Assembly: GCA_051294375.1 (NCBI GenBank)
Contig: CM119268.1
Location: 21,173,020 to 21,237,019 of the forward strand
Direction: 5' to 3'
DNA: 64,000 nucleotides
DNA from: Paraspadella gotoi
Taxonomy: Eukaryota; Chaetognatha
The translations under genes were made by a program, and so were the position numbers. This document shows, in pieces, positions 45,740 through 57,900 of this stretch (its first letter is position 1; every line of letters starts with the position of its first letter). Under the pieces are notes generated by a model, which searched no databases, was not told the DNA's origin, and saw nothing but the letters and a program-made list of their open reading frames with translations.

Positions 45740-46330
45740 ACTTTCCTTTCACGTTTTCTTTCCTTTTCCCCCCTCTTTTGCTCCCTTCCCATTTCCTGCC
45801 TTCCCTTTCTTTCCTTTCCCATGATCTCCCACTCCTTTTTCTCCCTTTCATTTTCCTACCTTTCTATTTCCTCCCCCCTTTCTTTTTCTTCCCATTTCCT
45901 CCCTTTCCTTTCTCTCCCTTCCCATTTTCTCCCTTTCCTTTCCAACCTTCTCTATTTCCTCCCTTCCTATTCCTCCCTCCCCTTTCTTTATTTCTCATTT
46001 CCTCCCGTTTTCTTTCTTTCTTTCCTTCCCTTTCCTCCTCCGATTTATTTCCTTTCCCATTTCCTCCTTCTCCTTTTTTTCCCTTCCCGTTTTCTTCTTT
46101 TGTTTTCCTACTTCCTATTTCCTCCTCCCCTTTCTCTCCTTTCCCATTTTTTCCCTACCCTGTCTTTCCTTTCCCATTTCCTCCCTCTCCTTTTCATCCC
46201 TTCCATTTTTCTCCTTTTCCTTTTCCTCCCTTCCCATTTCCTCTATCTCATTTTCCTCCCACTCCTATTTCCTCTCTCCAATTTCTTTACTTTACCATTT
46301 CCTCCCTTTCCTTTTCCTCCTCCCTCAGCC
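45740..46330. repeat. CCCTTTCC/TTTCCTCC pyrimidine satellite
   Basis: 590 bases of C/T only, with a loose 18-20-base rhythm (TTTCCTCCCTTTCC). Plus-strand Pro/Phe/Ser frames are artefacts. It lies in the loop of palindrome C, next to its 25-N gap. Confidence 0.93.
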
Positions 46331-46394
46331 TCATGCTTCATTTCTTCACTCAGCCTAAAACTTATTTGATGAAGACGTATGGCACCGGCATCGT

Positions 46395-46438
46395 GGCGGT
46401 GCCGCAAGTCGGTACCGCAAATCGGCACCGCAAATCGA
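46395..46438 (+). repeat. 13-bp tandem repeat, three copies
   Basis: GGTGCCGCAAGTC, GGTACCGCAAATC, GGCACCGCAAATC. It sits in a short G+C-rich patch (46370-46475), where a frame starting MKTYGTGIVAVPQVG is open to 46521. The significance is unclear. Confidence 0.75.
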
Positions 46439-46867
46439 CCACTGGCCAACTGACTACGTCGCCTCGAAGACCGCGCCCGGATGTTTTTTTTCTTAAGATC
46501 TCGGATTTTCGAAATTATTAAAACACGCGGTTCGTTTAACCATTAACCGGTTAAACGTTTAACCGGCAGATAATGAAATTCTATATTTCTTACGACCGAA
46601 CGGGAATCTGTGAATTCTCTATTTGTATTGGTTTTGAAAAAAAGCGAAATACAGTGGGATGAGAATAAAAGTGATTCTGGTTTCCGATTTTCGGAATTCG
46701 AAATCGACGATCATCAATTTTAACTGTAACAGACAATTTGATGTCGATTCGAAACAAAACGAAATGAACAAGTGATGAAAATAAGTCAGTTAAAAACTAC
46801 AGCCTGAATCACAATGCATTTAGTTGCAAGTAAAATTCTCTAAATCAATTCGCTAAGACTCATTTGA

Positions 46868-47066
46868 ATAAAATATTTAAGTAAAAAGATTCTTTGATTA
46901 ACAAATTAATTTTTTTAATTAAAATATTTAATCTAAAAAGATTCTTGGATTAACAAATTAATTTTTAATAAAAGTATTTAAATAAAAAGATTCTTTGATT
47001 AACAAAATAAATTTTTAATAAAATATTTTAAATAAAAAGATTCTTTGATTAACAAATTAATTTTAA
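46868..47066 (+). repeat. 50-bp AT-rich tandem array, four copies
   Basis: The unit contains AAAAAGATTCTTTGATTAAC and AAATTAATTTTTAATAAAAT. The TCTTTGATTA word occurs at 46891, 46943, 46992 and 47042. It lies in the loop of palindrome C. Confidence 0.9.
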
Positions 47067-47164
47067 TTTAGTTCTTTACATTTTTTTTCTCTCATAAGTT
47101 CAATATCTTAAGCAAGAAAGATGAGTAGATTATTCATTTAACCTTTCTCAATCAATCCATTTCA

Positions 47165-47171
47165 TTCTCTC

Positions 47172-47261
<90 letters not shown>

Positions 47262-47330
47262 GCTTCTTCTCTCTCTCTCTCTCTCGTTCTCTCTCTCTCT
47301 TCTCTCTCAGTCTCTCTTCTTCTTCTCCTC
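47165..47330. repeat. (CT)n microsatellite with interruptions
   Basis: CT array followed by unique DNA (47331-47520) containing a GAC/ACG-rich CpG block at 47407-47465. A GA array (47530-47650) then borders the right arm of palindrome C, so the loop itself contains another CT...GA mirror. Confidence 0.9.
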
Positions 47331-47530
47331 TTTCTCTGTTTGTAATCCTGACGAGAAGATGCGCGAGTGAAAAAGTGAAAAAACAAACGTAAACAAGGAA
47401 CTCGGCCACCGACGACGACGACGACGACCGACGACGAACGACGAAACGAACGACGACGAAAGAACCTGGAGGACTTCGCAGCTGCGGGTCAATTGGAAAG
47501 GAAACAGCAACAATTGCGGGGGAAAGACAC

Positions 47531-47631
<101 letters not shown>

Positions 47632-47664
47632 AAGAGAGAGAAGAGAGAAGGCATCATTCGATTT

Positions 47665-48189
47665 CGCATTTTATTTCGATTTTCGATTTTCCACTTCTCC
47701 GTGAATTCAACGTTGATATTCCACGCCAACGCGTTTTTTGTTTTGAGCACAAAAAAGAACTGAGAAGTACATAACTACATACCCTAAATATGCGTCCTTC
47801 TTTGAATGATCAGTTATATGTAAAATTTTAACTAAAATAATTAAATCTTATATAAAATAAATGCCGCGTTTATAGATCATCGAGAATATATTTTTAGTGC
47901 AGGTGACGAAGACGACAGACGACAGACTAACCAAAATAGATTACTTGCGAACTTTTTCCCATTCAGTTGGTCAGAATCGTGGTGAGAACAGTCTCGGAAA
48001 TTCCTTGAGACTTTTTTGTGAATGCATGATCTCCTGGCAGAAGAAGAAAAATTTATTTGAAATCTCAGCCATTTCTTCTTCTTCTTCTTCTTCTTTTTCT
48101 TTTTCCTCTCTATTTCGCGGTTTCCAATTTCTCTCGCACTTTTCCTCACACACCACTGTCTTTCTAATTAGGTGCTGGACGAAAAAATC

Positions 48190-48254
<65 letters not shown>

Positions 48255-48409
48255 AATGGGATTGATTTTTCACTCGCACTTTTTTTCCAGCGAAAACCGC
48301 TGTCTGTTTACTTTGGTTTTTACCCGAAGGTTTCGAAGGCGGACGAGCGGAAAAAAAAGGGTCGCACCGCCATTGTTTTTCTGGGCGACAAAGAGACAGT
48401 CTTGCAAAT

Positions 48410-48478
<69 letters not shown>

Positions 48479-49345
48479 TACTTGTCGAAGTTATGATGTC
48501 TTTTTGCTTAACAATATACTAAATCCTTTTGTTTGGGTTGGCTGCTTTTAACTATTTTTATCACACATTAATTATTAAAACCTTAAAAGTACAGTCACGA
48601 AAGTCATTAAAACAATCTCTGCTTATATTTCATTACATTTTCATGTCAGCAATTTTTTTTAAAATAAATTTTTTAATCTCTTTTTTAAGCTTATAATTTT
48701 TTCTTTCATCATTTTCATCTCTAATGACCTTCAACCTTAATCCTTATTTTCTTTATCTTTTTTCGCTCTAATATTAATTTTCAGTTTTTTAGGTTTATTC
48801 TGTTTCTTATTCATATTCTTTATGATATCAACTGATTAGTTTTTCAAAAACTTTAATGTATTTATTTGTTCCTTTTATTTTGCTTTCAGTTTTTATATCC
48901 TCATCCTGTCCTCTCTCTCTCTCTCTCTCTTCTCTCTCACTCTCTCCTCATTGCTTCTCTACATCTCCTCTCCTACTTTCTTTTCTTTCTTCTTCTCTTC
49001 TTTTCTTTCTTCTTCATTCTTTTTCTTCCTCTTCTTCTCTTGCTTTCTTTTTTTCTCTTTTGCTCTCTTCTTCCTTCTTCTTCTTCTTCTTCTTCTTCTC
49101 TCTCTTTTTCTGCTCTCTCCGTTTTCTTTTCATTTCGTTTCCTTAACTTTTTTCTTTCCTCCAAATCTTTTCCTCCTTCCGCTGCTCTTCCTCTCTCTCT
49201 CCCCTTTACCCATTTTCCATTTCTTCCCACCCCCCTTAAAATTCCGCCCCTCCTCCACCATCACGCCTTTGGTCTAAAAGGCCAAGATTCAATCAGCGGA
49301 ACGTCAGTTCAATGATCCCCTTTTATGCACTTCATCACCGTCTCT
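47665..49345 (-). repeat. Right arm of palindrome C
   Basis: Reverse complement of 44038-45714 with scattered indels. Where the left arm has a gap, it carries GA arrays at 48187-48245 and 48412-48478 separated by unique DNA (48255-48410, reading FHSHFFSSENRCLFTLVF on plus). The gap region in the left arm should therefore contain that sequence inverted. Confidence 0.88.
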
Positions 49346-49359
49346 CCTTCTTACCAAAG

Positions 49360-49580
49360 AAATGGGAGGAAGGGTGGAAAAGGAGAGGAAGGAAATGGGA
49401 AAGGAGGAAAGGGAGGAAGGAAGGAGAAAAAAGGAAGGGAAAAAATAGAGAAGGTAAAAAAAGAGAGGGAGGGAAGAGAGCAAAGAAAAGAAACAGAGAT
49501 GAAAAGGGAAGGAAAAAGAGAAGAAGGATAAGGAAAGGGAGGTAAAGGGAGGAGAGAAAGGATAGGGAAAAGGGAGGAAA
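49360..49580. repeat. GGAAAGG-type purine tract
   Basis: A/G-rich DNA with a loose rhythm (GGGAGGAAGG, GGAAAAGG). It is followed by A-rich DNA to 49800 without a gene. Confidence 0.88.
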
Positions 49581-49849
49581 AAGGAAAGAAAATAGGAGAA
49601 AGAATCGTGGAGAGAAAGAAGAAAAAAATAATTTTAAGGAAAGGACTAAGATTAATTTTAAGAAAAGAAAGAAAAATTTACAACTAAAAAAGGCGAAGTA
49701 GACAGAGAAAGGAGAAAAAAAAAAGAAAAGCAAAGTTGGAGGAAAGAAGCAGAAAAAAGAAAGTAGAAAGAAAAAAAGAAAATGGCTGCCACCGAAAACA
49801 CAAATCCCGATGGAGAGGAGGTGAAAAGGCGAAAAGGGCGGGAATGATG

Positions 49850-50180
49850 TGGAGGCTTTGATGGAGGAAAATGATGGAGTGATGATGGGAGAGTTAATAG
49901 AGTTGATGGAGGAAATTGATGGAGTAATGATAGAAGAGTGAAAAGAGCTGATGGAGGAAATTGATGGAGTGATGATCCGTGGGTAATTATAGTTTATGGA
50001 GGAATACATGAAGCGATAATTTTCGAGTTGATGGGGGAAATGATGGAGCGATAATGGGAGATTTGATATAGTAGATGGGAAAATTGATGGGAGAGTATAT
50101 GGGAAAAATAATATAGTGATGATGGGAGAGCTAACAGAGTTAATGGGGAAATCTATGAAGTGATGAAAGATTGAGTGATG
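49850..50180 (+). repeat. Degenerate GATGGAGGAAATTGATGGAG minisatellite
   Basis: About nine imperfect units of roughly 36 bases (GTTGATGGAGGAAATTGATGGAGTGATG and relatives), decaying towards 50180. No gene is visible from there to 50680. Confidence 0.8.
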
Positions 50181-50687
50181 GAACAATATTTTTTGCTGAC
50201 TTTGTATATGTAATAAAAAATAATTAAGCCCTTTTTCAAAATTTGCATAACAGCATCATTAATTGAATTTTTTTATAGTAATATCCTTTTAAAATCATAA
50301 AATTTTAAAATAATATTTTTTTTTATTCAAGAACAGTTTCGGATTCGCCGGAAAAAACTGAAAAACTTTTGTAAAATATGTTTCATTATATTTTTAGGTT
50401 AAAGCTGAGAAAAATGACCAAAACTTTTCATCACTCATCATAGTTTCTATTACAGAGCGTAAAAAAGTGGAGAATTTTGACTTTTTGTTCCATTTTTGAC
50501 GCTGAAGACATTGAAATTTTTAATAACATATTTTATATTTTTGATCTAACTTTTTATAAAAAAATCATAAGCTTTCATAAAAATTTTGTCCTCCTTAATC
50601 ATACTATCTCAGGTCTAAATATCCTTGTTTGTTCACTCAAATAGAATTTATGTTCCCCAGTCCTTCACTCTAGTGCGCATGGATTGA

Positions 50688-50789
50688 GGGGACATCGCAA
50701 GGGGATCTTGGTGGCTCGACCTAAAGTGCGGCAACGTGAGCGACAGGCGGAGCGTGAATGCAGAACCAGAAATAAATTCGAGACTCCAA

Positions 50790-50824
<35 letters not shown>

Positions 50825-50909
50825 AGAAAAACAAGAAGAAGACGACGATAATGATGACGACGACGACGATGACGACGATAAAGTCGACGACGACGACGAC
50901 AATGTTTAA
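50688..50909 (+). CDS. Candidate acidic (poly-Asp) C-terminal exon
   Basis: A 73-codon frame between an in-frame TGA (50685) and a TAA (50907). The first 36 residues are of mixed composition (GDIARGSWWLDLKCGNVSDR, RSVNAEPEINSRLQ). The rest is Asp with Glu, Gln, Asn and Lys, ending KVDDDDDNV. Poly-Asp is encoded by GAC/GAT, and synonymous GAT and GAA interruptions appear in phase. A clear acceptor was not identified. The opposite frame is Ser/Arg-rich and open, so coding is not proven. Confidence 0.28.
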
Positions 50910-51461
50910 AAGAAAATGACAAAATGAAACGAGACAGAAGAAAACAATAAATGAAAAAAAAAATTCCAGTTTTTAAGTCGAAAAAGATAGAAAATGATAA
51001 CCATAAACCTATCGATTGACTGGTATTAGAACTTCATTTTAATATTACGCCATCAATGCTTAATAGAAGGGTACAGTAGTAAAATGATAGAAGTTTGCAT
51101 TACTTAAAACTCAATTAATATCGATTTAAGAAAAAAACGGTCAACCAAGTTAACCAGGTTAAACAGTTAAACGTTTTATTAAACAGTCAAATACAATTTC
51201 TAAGAAAATAGTAAAATCAATCAGAATATATCTCCAGCTTCGAGCCCAACTTCCTGCAACATTGGGCTTTGATAATTCAGTTTTACCCCAATTTCGCTTT
51301 CAACGTCGAACAAAAGACTAATTTCAGTATTTGCTCTTTTTTTTAGCAAACATCAAAAGAAAATCATTTTTTTCATGATTATTTTTTCCTTTCCAAAAAA
51401 AAAAAAGATTGTCGGCTTCTTTGTTTCATTCATTTCTCTATTTTCTCCGCCGCCGCCGCAG

Positions 51462-51622
51462 CCGACGGGGCTGTCGACGCTGCAGCCGCTGCATACAACG
51501 CCGCCTCCACTCCTGCCTCCACTTTCGCTGCAACCTCTTATCCTACCACTGACGCCTTCAATGACGAATCCAACATTGACGCTTTCTTTGCCAGTGACAC
51601 CTCGGCCTCTCAAATAGATGGC
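51462..51622 (+). CDS. Candidate exon, Ala/Thr/Ser/Asp-rich, runs into gap
   Basis: After TTTTCTCCGCCGCCGCCGCAG one frame reads DGAVDAAAAAYNAASTPAST, then FAATSYPTTDAFNDESNIDA and FFASDTSASQIDG, up to the gap at 51623. The peptide is acidic and Ala-rich with regularly placed Phe and Asp, as in disordered activation-type regions (inference only). No start codon is near, so it would be an internal exon. The terminal exon at 51927 may belong to the same gene. No family is recognised. Confidence 0.45.
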
Positions 51623-51926
51623 NNNNNNNNNNNNNNNNNNNNNNNNNNNNNNNNNNNNNNNNNNNNNNNNNNNNNNNNNNNNNNNNNNNNNNNNNNNNNN
51701 NNNNNNNNNNNNNNNNNNNNNNNNNNNNNNNNNNNNNNNNNNNNNNNNNNNNNNNNNNNNNNNNNNNNNNNNNNNNNNNNNNNNNNNNNNNNNNNNNNNN
51801 NNNNNNNNNNNNNNNNNNNNNNNNNNNNNNNNNNNNNNNNTCCCGCCGCTCTCTAATCCGATTAAAAACGTCTCAAAACCTTCCCAAGATTTTCTCACCA
51901 TATTTTCATCTCGTTATTTTTCACAG

Positions 51927-52009
51927 GGCGTCCGGTTCATTTGATTGGTACCGTCTTGGAACCGTATGTTTTGGGAGGAAAAGGTCCGGAGAACGCAACC
52001 GGCTTTTGA
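51927..52009 (+). CDS. Candidate terminal exon
   Basis: A strong acceptor (CTCGTTATTTTTCACAG, ending at 51926) is followed by RPVHLIGTVLEPYVLGGKGP and then ENATGF, with TGA at 52007-52009. The frame needs two bases (GG) to complete a split codon. The peptide has balanced composition and no repeats, and the context changes to AT-rich DNA right after the stop. It most likely closes the gene that includes 51462-51622. I do not recognise the protein. Confidence 0.5.
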
Positions 52010-52082
52010 TTCTTTTTTAAATCTAATTTTAACATCCAGACAGCCTGCTTATGAATATTGTGGGAGGTGAATTCCATTTATT

Positions 52083-52263
52083 AGGTGTCGCTAGTTAAAT
52101 TGAAGNNNNNNNNNNNNNNNNNNNNNNNNNNNNNNNNNNNNNNNNNNNNNNNNNNNNNNNNNNNNNNNNNNNNNNNNNNNNNNNNNNNNNNNNNNNNNNN
52201 NNNNNNNNNNNNNNNNNNNNNNNNNNNNNNNNNNNNNNNNGGTGTCGCTAGTTAAATCGAAGT
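52083..52263 (+). repeat. Duplicated 22-mer flanking a gap
   Basis: GGTGTCGCTAGTTAAATTGAAG ends at 52105 and GGTGTCGCTAGTTAAATCGAAG starts at 52241, on either side of a 135-base gap. The gap probably hides further copies of a tandem repeat. Confidence 0.7.
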
Positions 52264-52785
52264 ATAAACGAATAAACTAAATATATTAAAACCTAGAAAG
52301 TCCTTTCAAGTGAGAAAGAAAACTCTAATAAGAATAACAAATATGTCTCCACTCTGTTCACATCTCTCTCTCNNNNNNNNNNNNNNNNNNNNNNNNNNNN
52401 NNNNNNNNNNNNNNNNNNNNNNNNNNNNNNNNNNNNNNTCTCTCTCTTCTCTTCAATTAAAAAAAAAAGGAATCAAAAATGAATTTTTTGAAGAAAAAAA
52501 AAAGAAGAAGAAAATTTGCAAAACAAACGACGGCGGCGACGACAGCGCCGTCGACATTGAAGCGGGAAAAGCAATTAGACGAAGAGAAACAAAACAGCAA
52601 CTAATTAGGAACCGCGAAAAAAAAGAAGGGGGGAGAGAAATTGAAAGAGAAGAATGATATGAAGAGAATTTTTTTTTAAAAATGAAAGAGCCTACCTTTT
52701 TTTCAATTTCATTTTTTTTCTTAATAACTTGAGTCAAAGTTAGTCCAATCTCGAGAAAAAAAATTTATGATCACCCATTAAAGGG

Positions 52786-53130
52786 AATCGGAAATAACGA
52801 TAACTCGATAAAACGATACTCGGATATAACGAGAAATTGAGGCTGAGAAGGCGAAATTTTTAATATGAGACGTCGACATATNNNNNNNNNNNNNNNNNNN
52901 NNNNNNNNNNNNNNNNNNNNNNNNNNNNNNNNNNNNNNNNNNNNNNNNNNNNNNNNNNNNNNNNNNNNNNNNNNNNNNNNNNNNNNNNNNNNNNNNNNNN
53001 NNNNNNNNNNNNNNNNNNNNNNNNNNNNNNNNNNNNNNNNNNNNNNNNNNNNNNNNNNNNNNNNNNNNNNNNNNNNNNNNNNNNNNNNNCCACCGCCAGG
53101 ATCGCGTTATCACCAAACGTCTCGCGTTAT
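52786..53130. mobile_element. Possible remnant with TATAACGA-type ends
   Basis: The left side has AACGATAACTCGATAAAACG and ACTCGGATATAACGAGAAAT; the right side, after a 208-base gap, has ATCGCGTTATCACC and CTCGCGTTATCATG. Such repeated TATAACGA/TCGTTAT words are typical of the ends of pogo/Tigger-type elements in invertebrates. The centre is unsequenced, so this is only a suggestion. Confidence 0.25.
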
Positions 53131-53919
53131 CATGAAGGATCGTGAAAGATGAAATATCTTTGTGTCAAATTGTGGTTTTTGCGGGTTGATATATGGGCAG
53201 TGTTTTCCTAAAGCACCCCATTCCTGTTTTTTTTTATTTCTTTTAAGGTAATTTTTATTAAAATATTAAACCCGATTTTTAAATTTAAACCTTGAACCAT
53301 AAACGTAATCTCGAATCCACATGAAAAAATTTTGACGAGGATTTCAATCTTTTATAAAAATTTAGGAAAAACCAAATATTATAAATCAAATTTTTTTATC
53401 CATATCATCATTCTTTTAAATAAGCGAAGTCTCTACCTATAAACGCGCAGTTATCTTATTTTTATGAAATATCATTTCGTTAAAAGTTTTTAAATACATG
53501 AGAATATCCAAATATGCATGATTCGTATTGCACTTTTTTCTTGTGTACGTCAAACTAAGATATTGTAGGCAAATCGCGCGTGTGATTCTCTCTCGTCGCT
53601 GCAGACAACGATCTTGAAGTTTGCGTTCGCCTCTGAGGACGTCNNNNNNNNNNNNNNNNNNNNNNNNNNNNNNNNNNNNNNNNNNNNNNNNNNNNNNNNN
53701 NNNNNNNNNNNNNNNNNNNNNNNNNNNNNNNNNNNNNNNNNNNNNNNNNNNNNNNNNNNNNNNNNNNNNNNNNNNNNNNNNNNNNNNNNNNNNNNNNNNN
53801 NNNNNNNNNNNNNNNNNNNNNNNNNNNNNNATCGAAGATGTCGACATTAAAGGGAATAAAAGGTCTTCAAGTGTCTCCTTGCGTCAGAAAGGGTGATGGA
53901 TGAGATGTTTTAGGGAGGA

Positions 53920-54190
53920 AGAGATAGAGAGAGAGAGAGAGAGAGAGAGTTTGGAGTAAGAGAGAGAGAGGGAGAGCGAGAGTTAGGAGTGAGAGAAAGA
54001 AGGAGAGAGAGAGGCAGGAAGTAACGGACGGATGCAAAGAGAGAGATTAGGGAGTAAGAGAGAGAGGAAGTAACAGAGAAAGAGAGAGAGAGTGTTTGGA
54101 ATGAAATAGAAGAAAAGATAGAGTTTGAAAGAAAAAGAGTGAGCGAGAGAGAAAGAGAGAAAGTGTGAGAGAATATATATTTAAAGAAAG
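53920..54190. repeat. Interrupted GA-rich tract
   Basis: GA runs separated by GTTTGGAGTAAG/GTTAGGAGTGAG-like words at intervals of about 40-50 bases, suggesting a decayed compound minisatellite. A second GA block lies at 54850-54965. Between them (54420-54750) an Arg-rich frame of 109 codons is open but purine-driven, so I do not call it a gene. Confidence 0.8.
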
Positions 54191-54906
54191 AGAGAGATAG
54201 AAATGTTAAAAAAAGAAGAAATTTAGATAATTAAAATAAGATTAGCTTCAGCTCATTTTAATTCAAAAAGCAATTCATCTCATTGTTAGAAACTAGAAAA
54301 TATAGATTGACTTTTTGCCCTGAGTAAAGTGTTTCACAACTTCCTAACGTTATGACAGAAAGATAGTGAAAAAAAAACTGGGATATTCCCCGAACGGACA
54401 TCAACTTTGAGAGTAAAATATGAGAGGCATTGACCGGAGGCGAGAGAGAATCTTAAAAGGCCCCCTGAGAAACGCGTGTATACATGCCTGGGAGTTGGTT
54501 GTAAAGAAGGAGACGACGAGGAGAGACGAAGGACGAGCAGACCGACGACCGAGACGAGGAGAGAGAGAGCCAGAGAGAAGACGAGACGAAGGCCAGAAAA
54601 TAAAGCACGAGACCGCAGACGGACACGAAAAAAATAAGAGAACCGGGCAGCCTGGTCGGGAGGCATCGGGGCTTGCGTCTGACAACCGTACCGACGCCGC
54701 CGGACGACCCCTCTCCTTCCGCTCCTCCTCTCTCTACCGCCCGGTCTGAAAGGTCGGAGGTCATCCGCGTCGGTGACTCTCGAAAAATGAGCGGATCCNN
54801 NNNNNNNNNNNNNNNNNNNNNNNTGTTGTTGTTAATAGAGTGAAGAGGAGATGAGAGAGAAGAGACGAGCAGAGGATGAGAGAGAGAAGAGAGAGAGAGA
54901 GAGAGA

Positions 54907-54964
<58 letters not shown>

Positions 54965-55250
54965 CATGGGTTTGGTCGACAATCGACCGAGCCGCGATGA
55001 CGACCAAAAAGGCTTCCCTCTTCCTCCGTCCTTCTCTCTTTACGCGCCCAGTCACAATCTTTCATTGATTTGCCATATTTAACTATTTATAAGATATTTT
55101 CTGATACCCAAGCGCGTAGGTCATCAATAATTCTCGCAGATCTCTCTCTTGTTAAAAAGAGCGATAGAAAACTCTCGATGGAAAATGTATAAATCACTAA
55201 TGACACTTACCATACTCATAATTATTCATCTACTACTTGTGACGATTTAG

Positions 55251-57130
55251 CGATTGTACAGCAGACCTGGTGTTCTTATATCGGTGCAATTGTCCAGCAC
55301 ATTACCTGAGAGCAATTTTCTGTACCTTTCCTTTCTTTCTCTTCTCTACTTTCTTCATTGTGTGTTTAATTTTGACAACTACTTTTCCTGCTTTCTTTCT
55401 CAACCTCTCTCTTATTTCTTACGATCTACTCTCAATAATAGGTGCGTCTTCTTGCTCTCCAGAATCTAATGATTGAAGCCGTCAGCGAGGCAATGACTGG
55501 GGCCTTCACATACGGCACCATAATGTAGGCCAGCCCAACAAGAAGGGGTCGGGTGGTCGATAAATAAACATAATAGAACTATCAGTATTGAATATGTATG
55601 AGTATATGAGTTATGTTTTGTTGTTGTTGCCTATTAATACTGAGTTTAGTATCGCGCCAGGGTACTTTATATTGTGATAATCTTCCCTGCGCTAAATCAT
55701 GAATAAATAGCAGCTATTATATGACTATATACTATAATGCCGAAGCAGTGGAAGTTTAGTTGCATAAAAAAGATTTTAATTTACATGTAGAAGCGCTCTG
55801 AGCCAATGAGTTATCTCTCAAAGTTATTTGATTATAAAATAATAGAATACTCCTTGAAAAAGTGTTTTCCACTCAGGAATTATCTATAAAATAATTCGTG
55901 AAGTGTGGCGAGAGGAGAGAAAAATTAGCTAGGAGAGTAACTAAAACGAAGGAGAAAAGACAAATTAGAAAGATCGAGCCGAGAAGAGATTCTGAATTCT
56001 ACAATAAATTATTCATTACTCGCTTCTACGTAACGTGAGCAGAGAAAAGTAAAGATAATTATCATAGGTGAGTGCTCTATTATAAATGATCTGGATAAAG
56101 ATGCCGGTAGGCGGCATCAGTGGAGAATTAACCCTCAAAGATTATTTTAAACTGTTTATAATTAAAAGCTTAATTTGAAAATATAAAAATAATCCTTGGA
56201 AATAGGAACTGAAATGCGCCCTATATGGGTTTGCGCTATGGCAGACATCAAGTTTCATTTTATAGTCAATAACATTCGTAAACATAATGACGAAATGAAG
56301 GTAGGCAGAGTATGGAGAGTATGAGCAGTGAATCAGTTGTATGATTCATATCTAAGAACACTTTACAAAGAAGATATGTATACGCACAGAGAGATATTCT
56401 CTGTGAGATTCGTAGAGACTTAATTTTGGAGGCATAAAGACTGAAACAGAGACCACGAACTCTACTAACTCGTTTGGTATCTCACATACATCGTCGTCTT
56501 ATGCTGTGAAATCATTAAATCAAAACATTAGGATAAGTTACGGTATAATATTAAAATATGTCTCTCGATGTTTGTATACATACCAGGTAAGAACAATATG
56601 ATGTAGAGTACTGGAGTCATTGTATGCGCACGTGCAAACGTAATGGAACCGCGGGAAATAACACGATCTTGCGTCAGGATTTTATGTTGCACATGACGCC
56701 CGATTCGTGAGCTTACGGAATTTGAAATCACAATCAATCTACACTCTGGTGTGACACTAAAAATATAATATCATCGTAGCTACAAAGAGAAAAAGAGAAT
56801 ACGTATTTAGAAATGCGTATAGCTGAGCTGAAGGAGGGAGAGATGAGATGAGAGAACACATATTCTCCAAGAAGTATAGCAATATGAGAGAGAGAGAGTA
56901 TTTTTCTCGCAGAGAGCATGAAAAAGAAATTTATCCAGTCAGATTACGAGACACCAATCTGTGACGAATGGGTTTGAATTCGGTTCACCCCGGGCAAACG
57001 GTTTGATTACTGATAACTTGTAGAATCCAGCGGTTCAATCCTTGTGTGGCTATCAGACGACCGTCAATTAATAATTTGGGTAAAAATAGACGAGAATTAT
57101 GAAGCCTATTTCAATTTTTTTTCTGAACTC
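55251..57130 (+). repeat. Tandem duplication, first (insertion-rich) unit
   Basis: Collinear with 57203-58575. Shared blocks are CTCTCCAGAATCTAATGATTG (55455 and 57368), TCAGTGGAGAATTAACCCTC (56119 and 57827), AAATAGGAACTGAAATG (56200 and 57909) and AAATCACAATCAATCT (about 56724 and 58276). The tRNA-like block (56938 and 58441) is shared too. This unit carries many extra single bases and some extra segments, so its ORF is destroyed. Confidence 0.75.
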
Positions 57131-57900
57131 GTGTTCAGTATCTTAATTACTCGTACTCATTGCATAAATATTTATTGTGTGCTAACACAAAGAAGCCAGC
57201 AGAGAGATACTCATCTCTCTCTCTTTTTTCTTCCTTTCTCTACCGACGGGCGATCGTCGCGGGTCTATCGTGCGACTTACCTGCGTTTCTTACCTTTCCT
57301 TTCTTTCTCTCTCTCTTTCTCCTTGTTTCTCCGTTTCTCTCTCTGTTTCTCTCGCTGTCTCTCTTGCTCTCCAGAAATCTAATGATTGAAGGGTCAGCGA
57401 GGATGACTGGGGCTTAATGAGGGCACATAATTTAGGCTGCACAAAGGGTCCGGTGGTCAAATATATTGACCTTGTTGTTGTTGTTGTTGTTAATGTTGTT
57501 GTCCTTTCTGTTGCCGCTCAGGCTTTTTTGGTCTTCTGGTTAATTGAAAACAATAACAATATTATGGAATTAGTGATAGAAAAAGTAATCTGTAAAGCAA
57601 ATGATCCAAAGTTAGTGATTTTCTCAAAATAATCGATGTTCTACTAAATTCTAAAATTCTAAGAGGGAGAGGGAGAGAAAAATAGAGAGAGAGACAAAGA
57701 GAGAGAGAGAAAGAGAGCGAGAGAGAGAGATTCTAAAGTCTCTAAATTTTTCAACTCGCATCCTGGACGGAAAAGAATTTTCATGTGGGCGTTTTTTAAT
57801 TGATACTGATAAAAAGGTAGCGCTCATCAGTGGAGAATTAACCCTCAAAAGATATATTTTAACTGTTATAATTAAAAGCATAATTTGAAAAATAAAAAAT

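Noticed and set aside
45607-46521. 304-codon plus-strand frame
   Set aside because: Most of it translates the C/T-only tract at 45740-46330; only the last 50 codons have mixed composition, and nothing supports them.
48060-48150. (TTC)n run in the right arm of palindrome C as an independent feature
   Set aside because: It is the mirror of the (AAG)n run at 45290-45312, already covered by the palindrome.
54420-54749. 109-codon Arg-rich frame beginning MRGIDRRRERILKG
   Set aside because: Purine-rich strand bias explains the Arg/Glu/Lys content, the opposite strand is also open, and no splice or homology support is visible.
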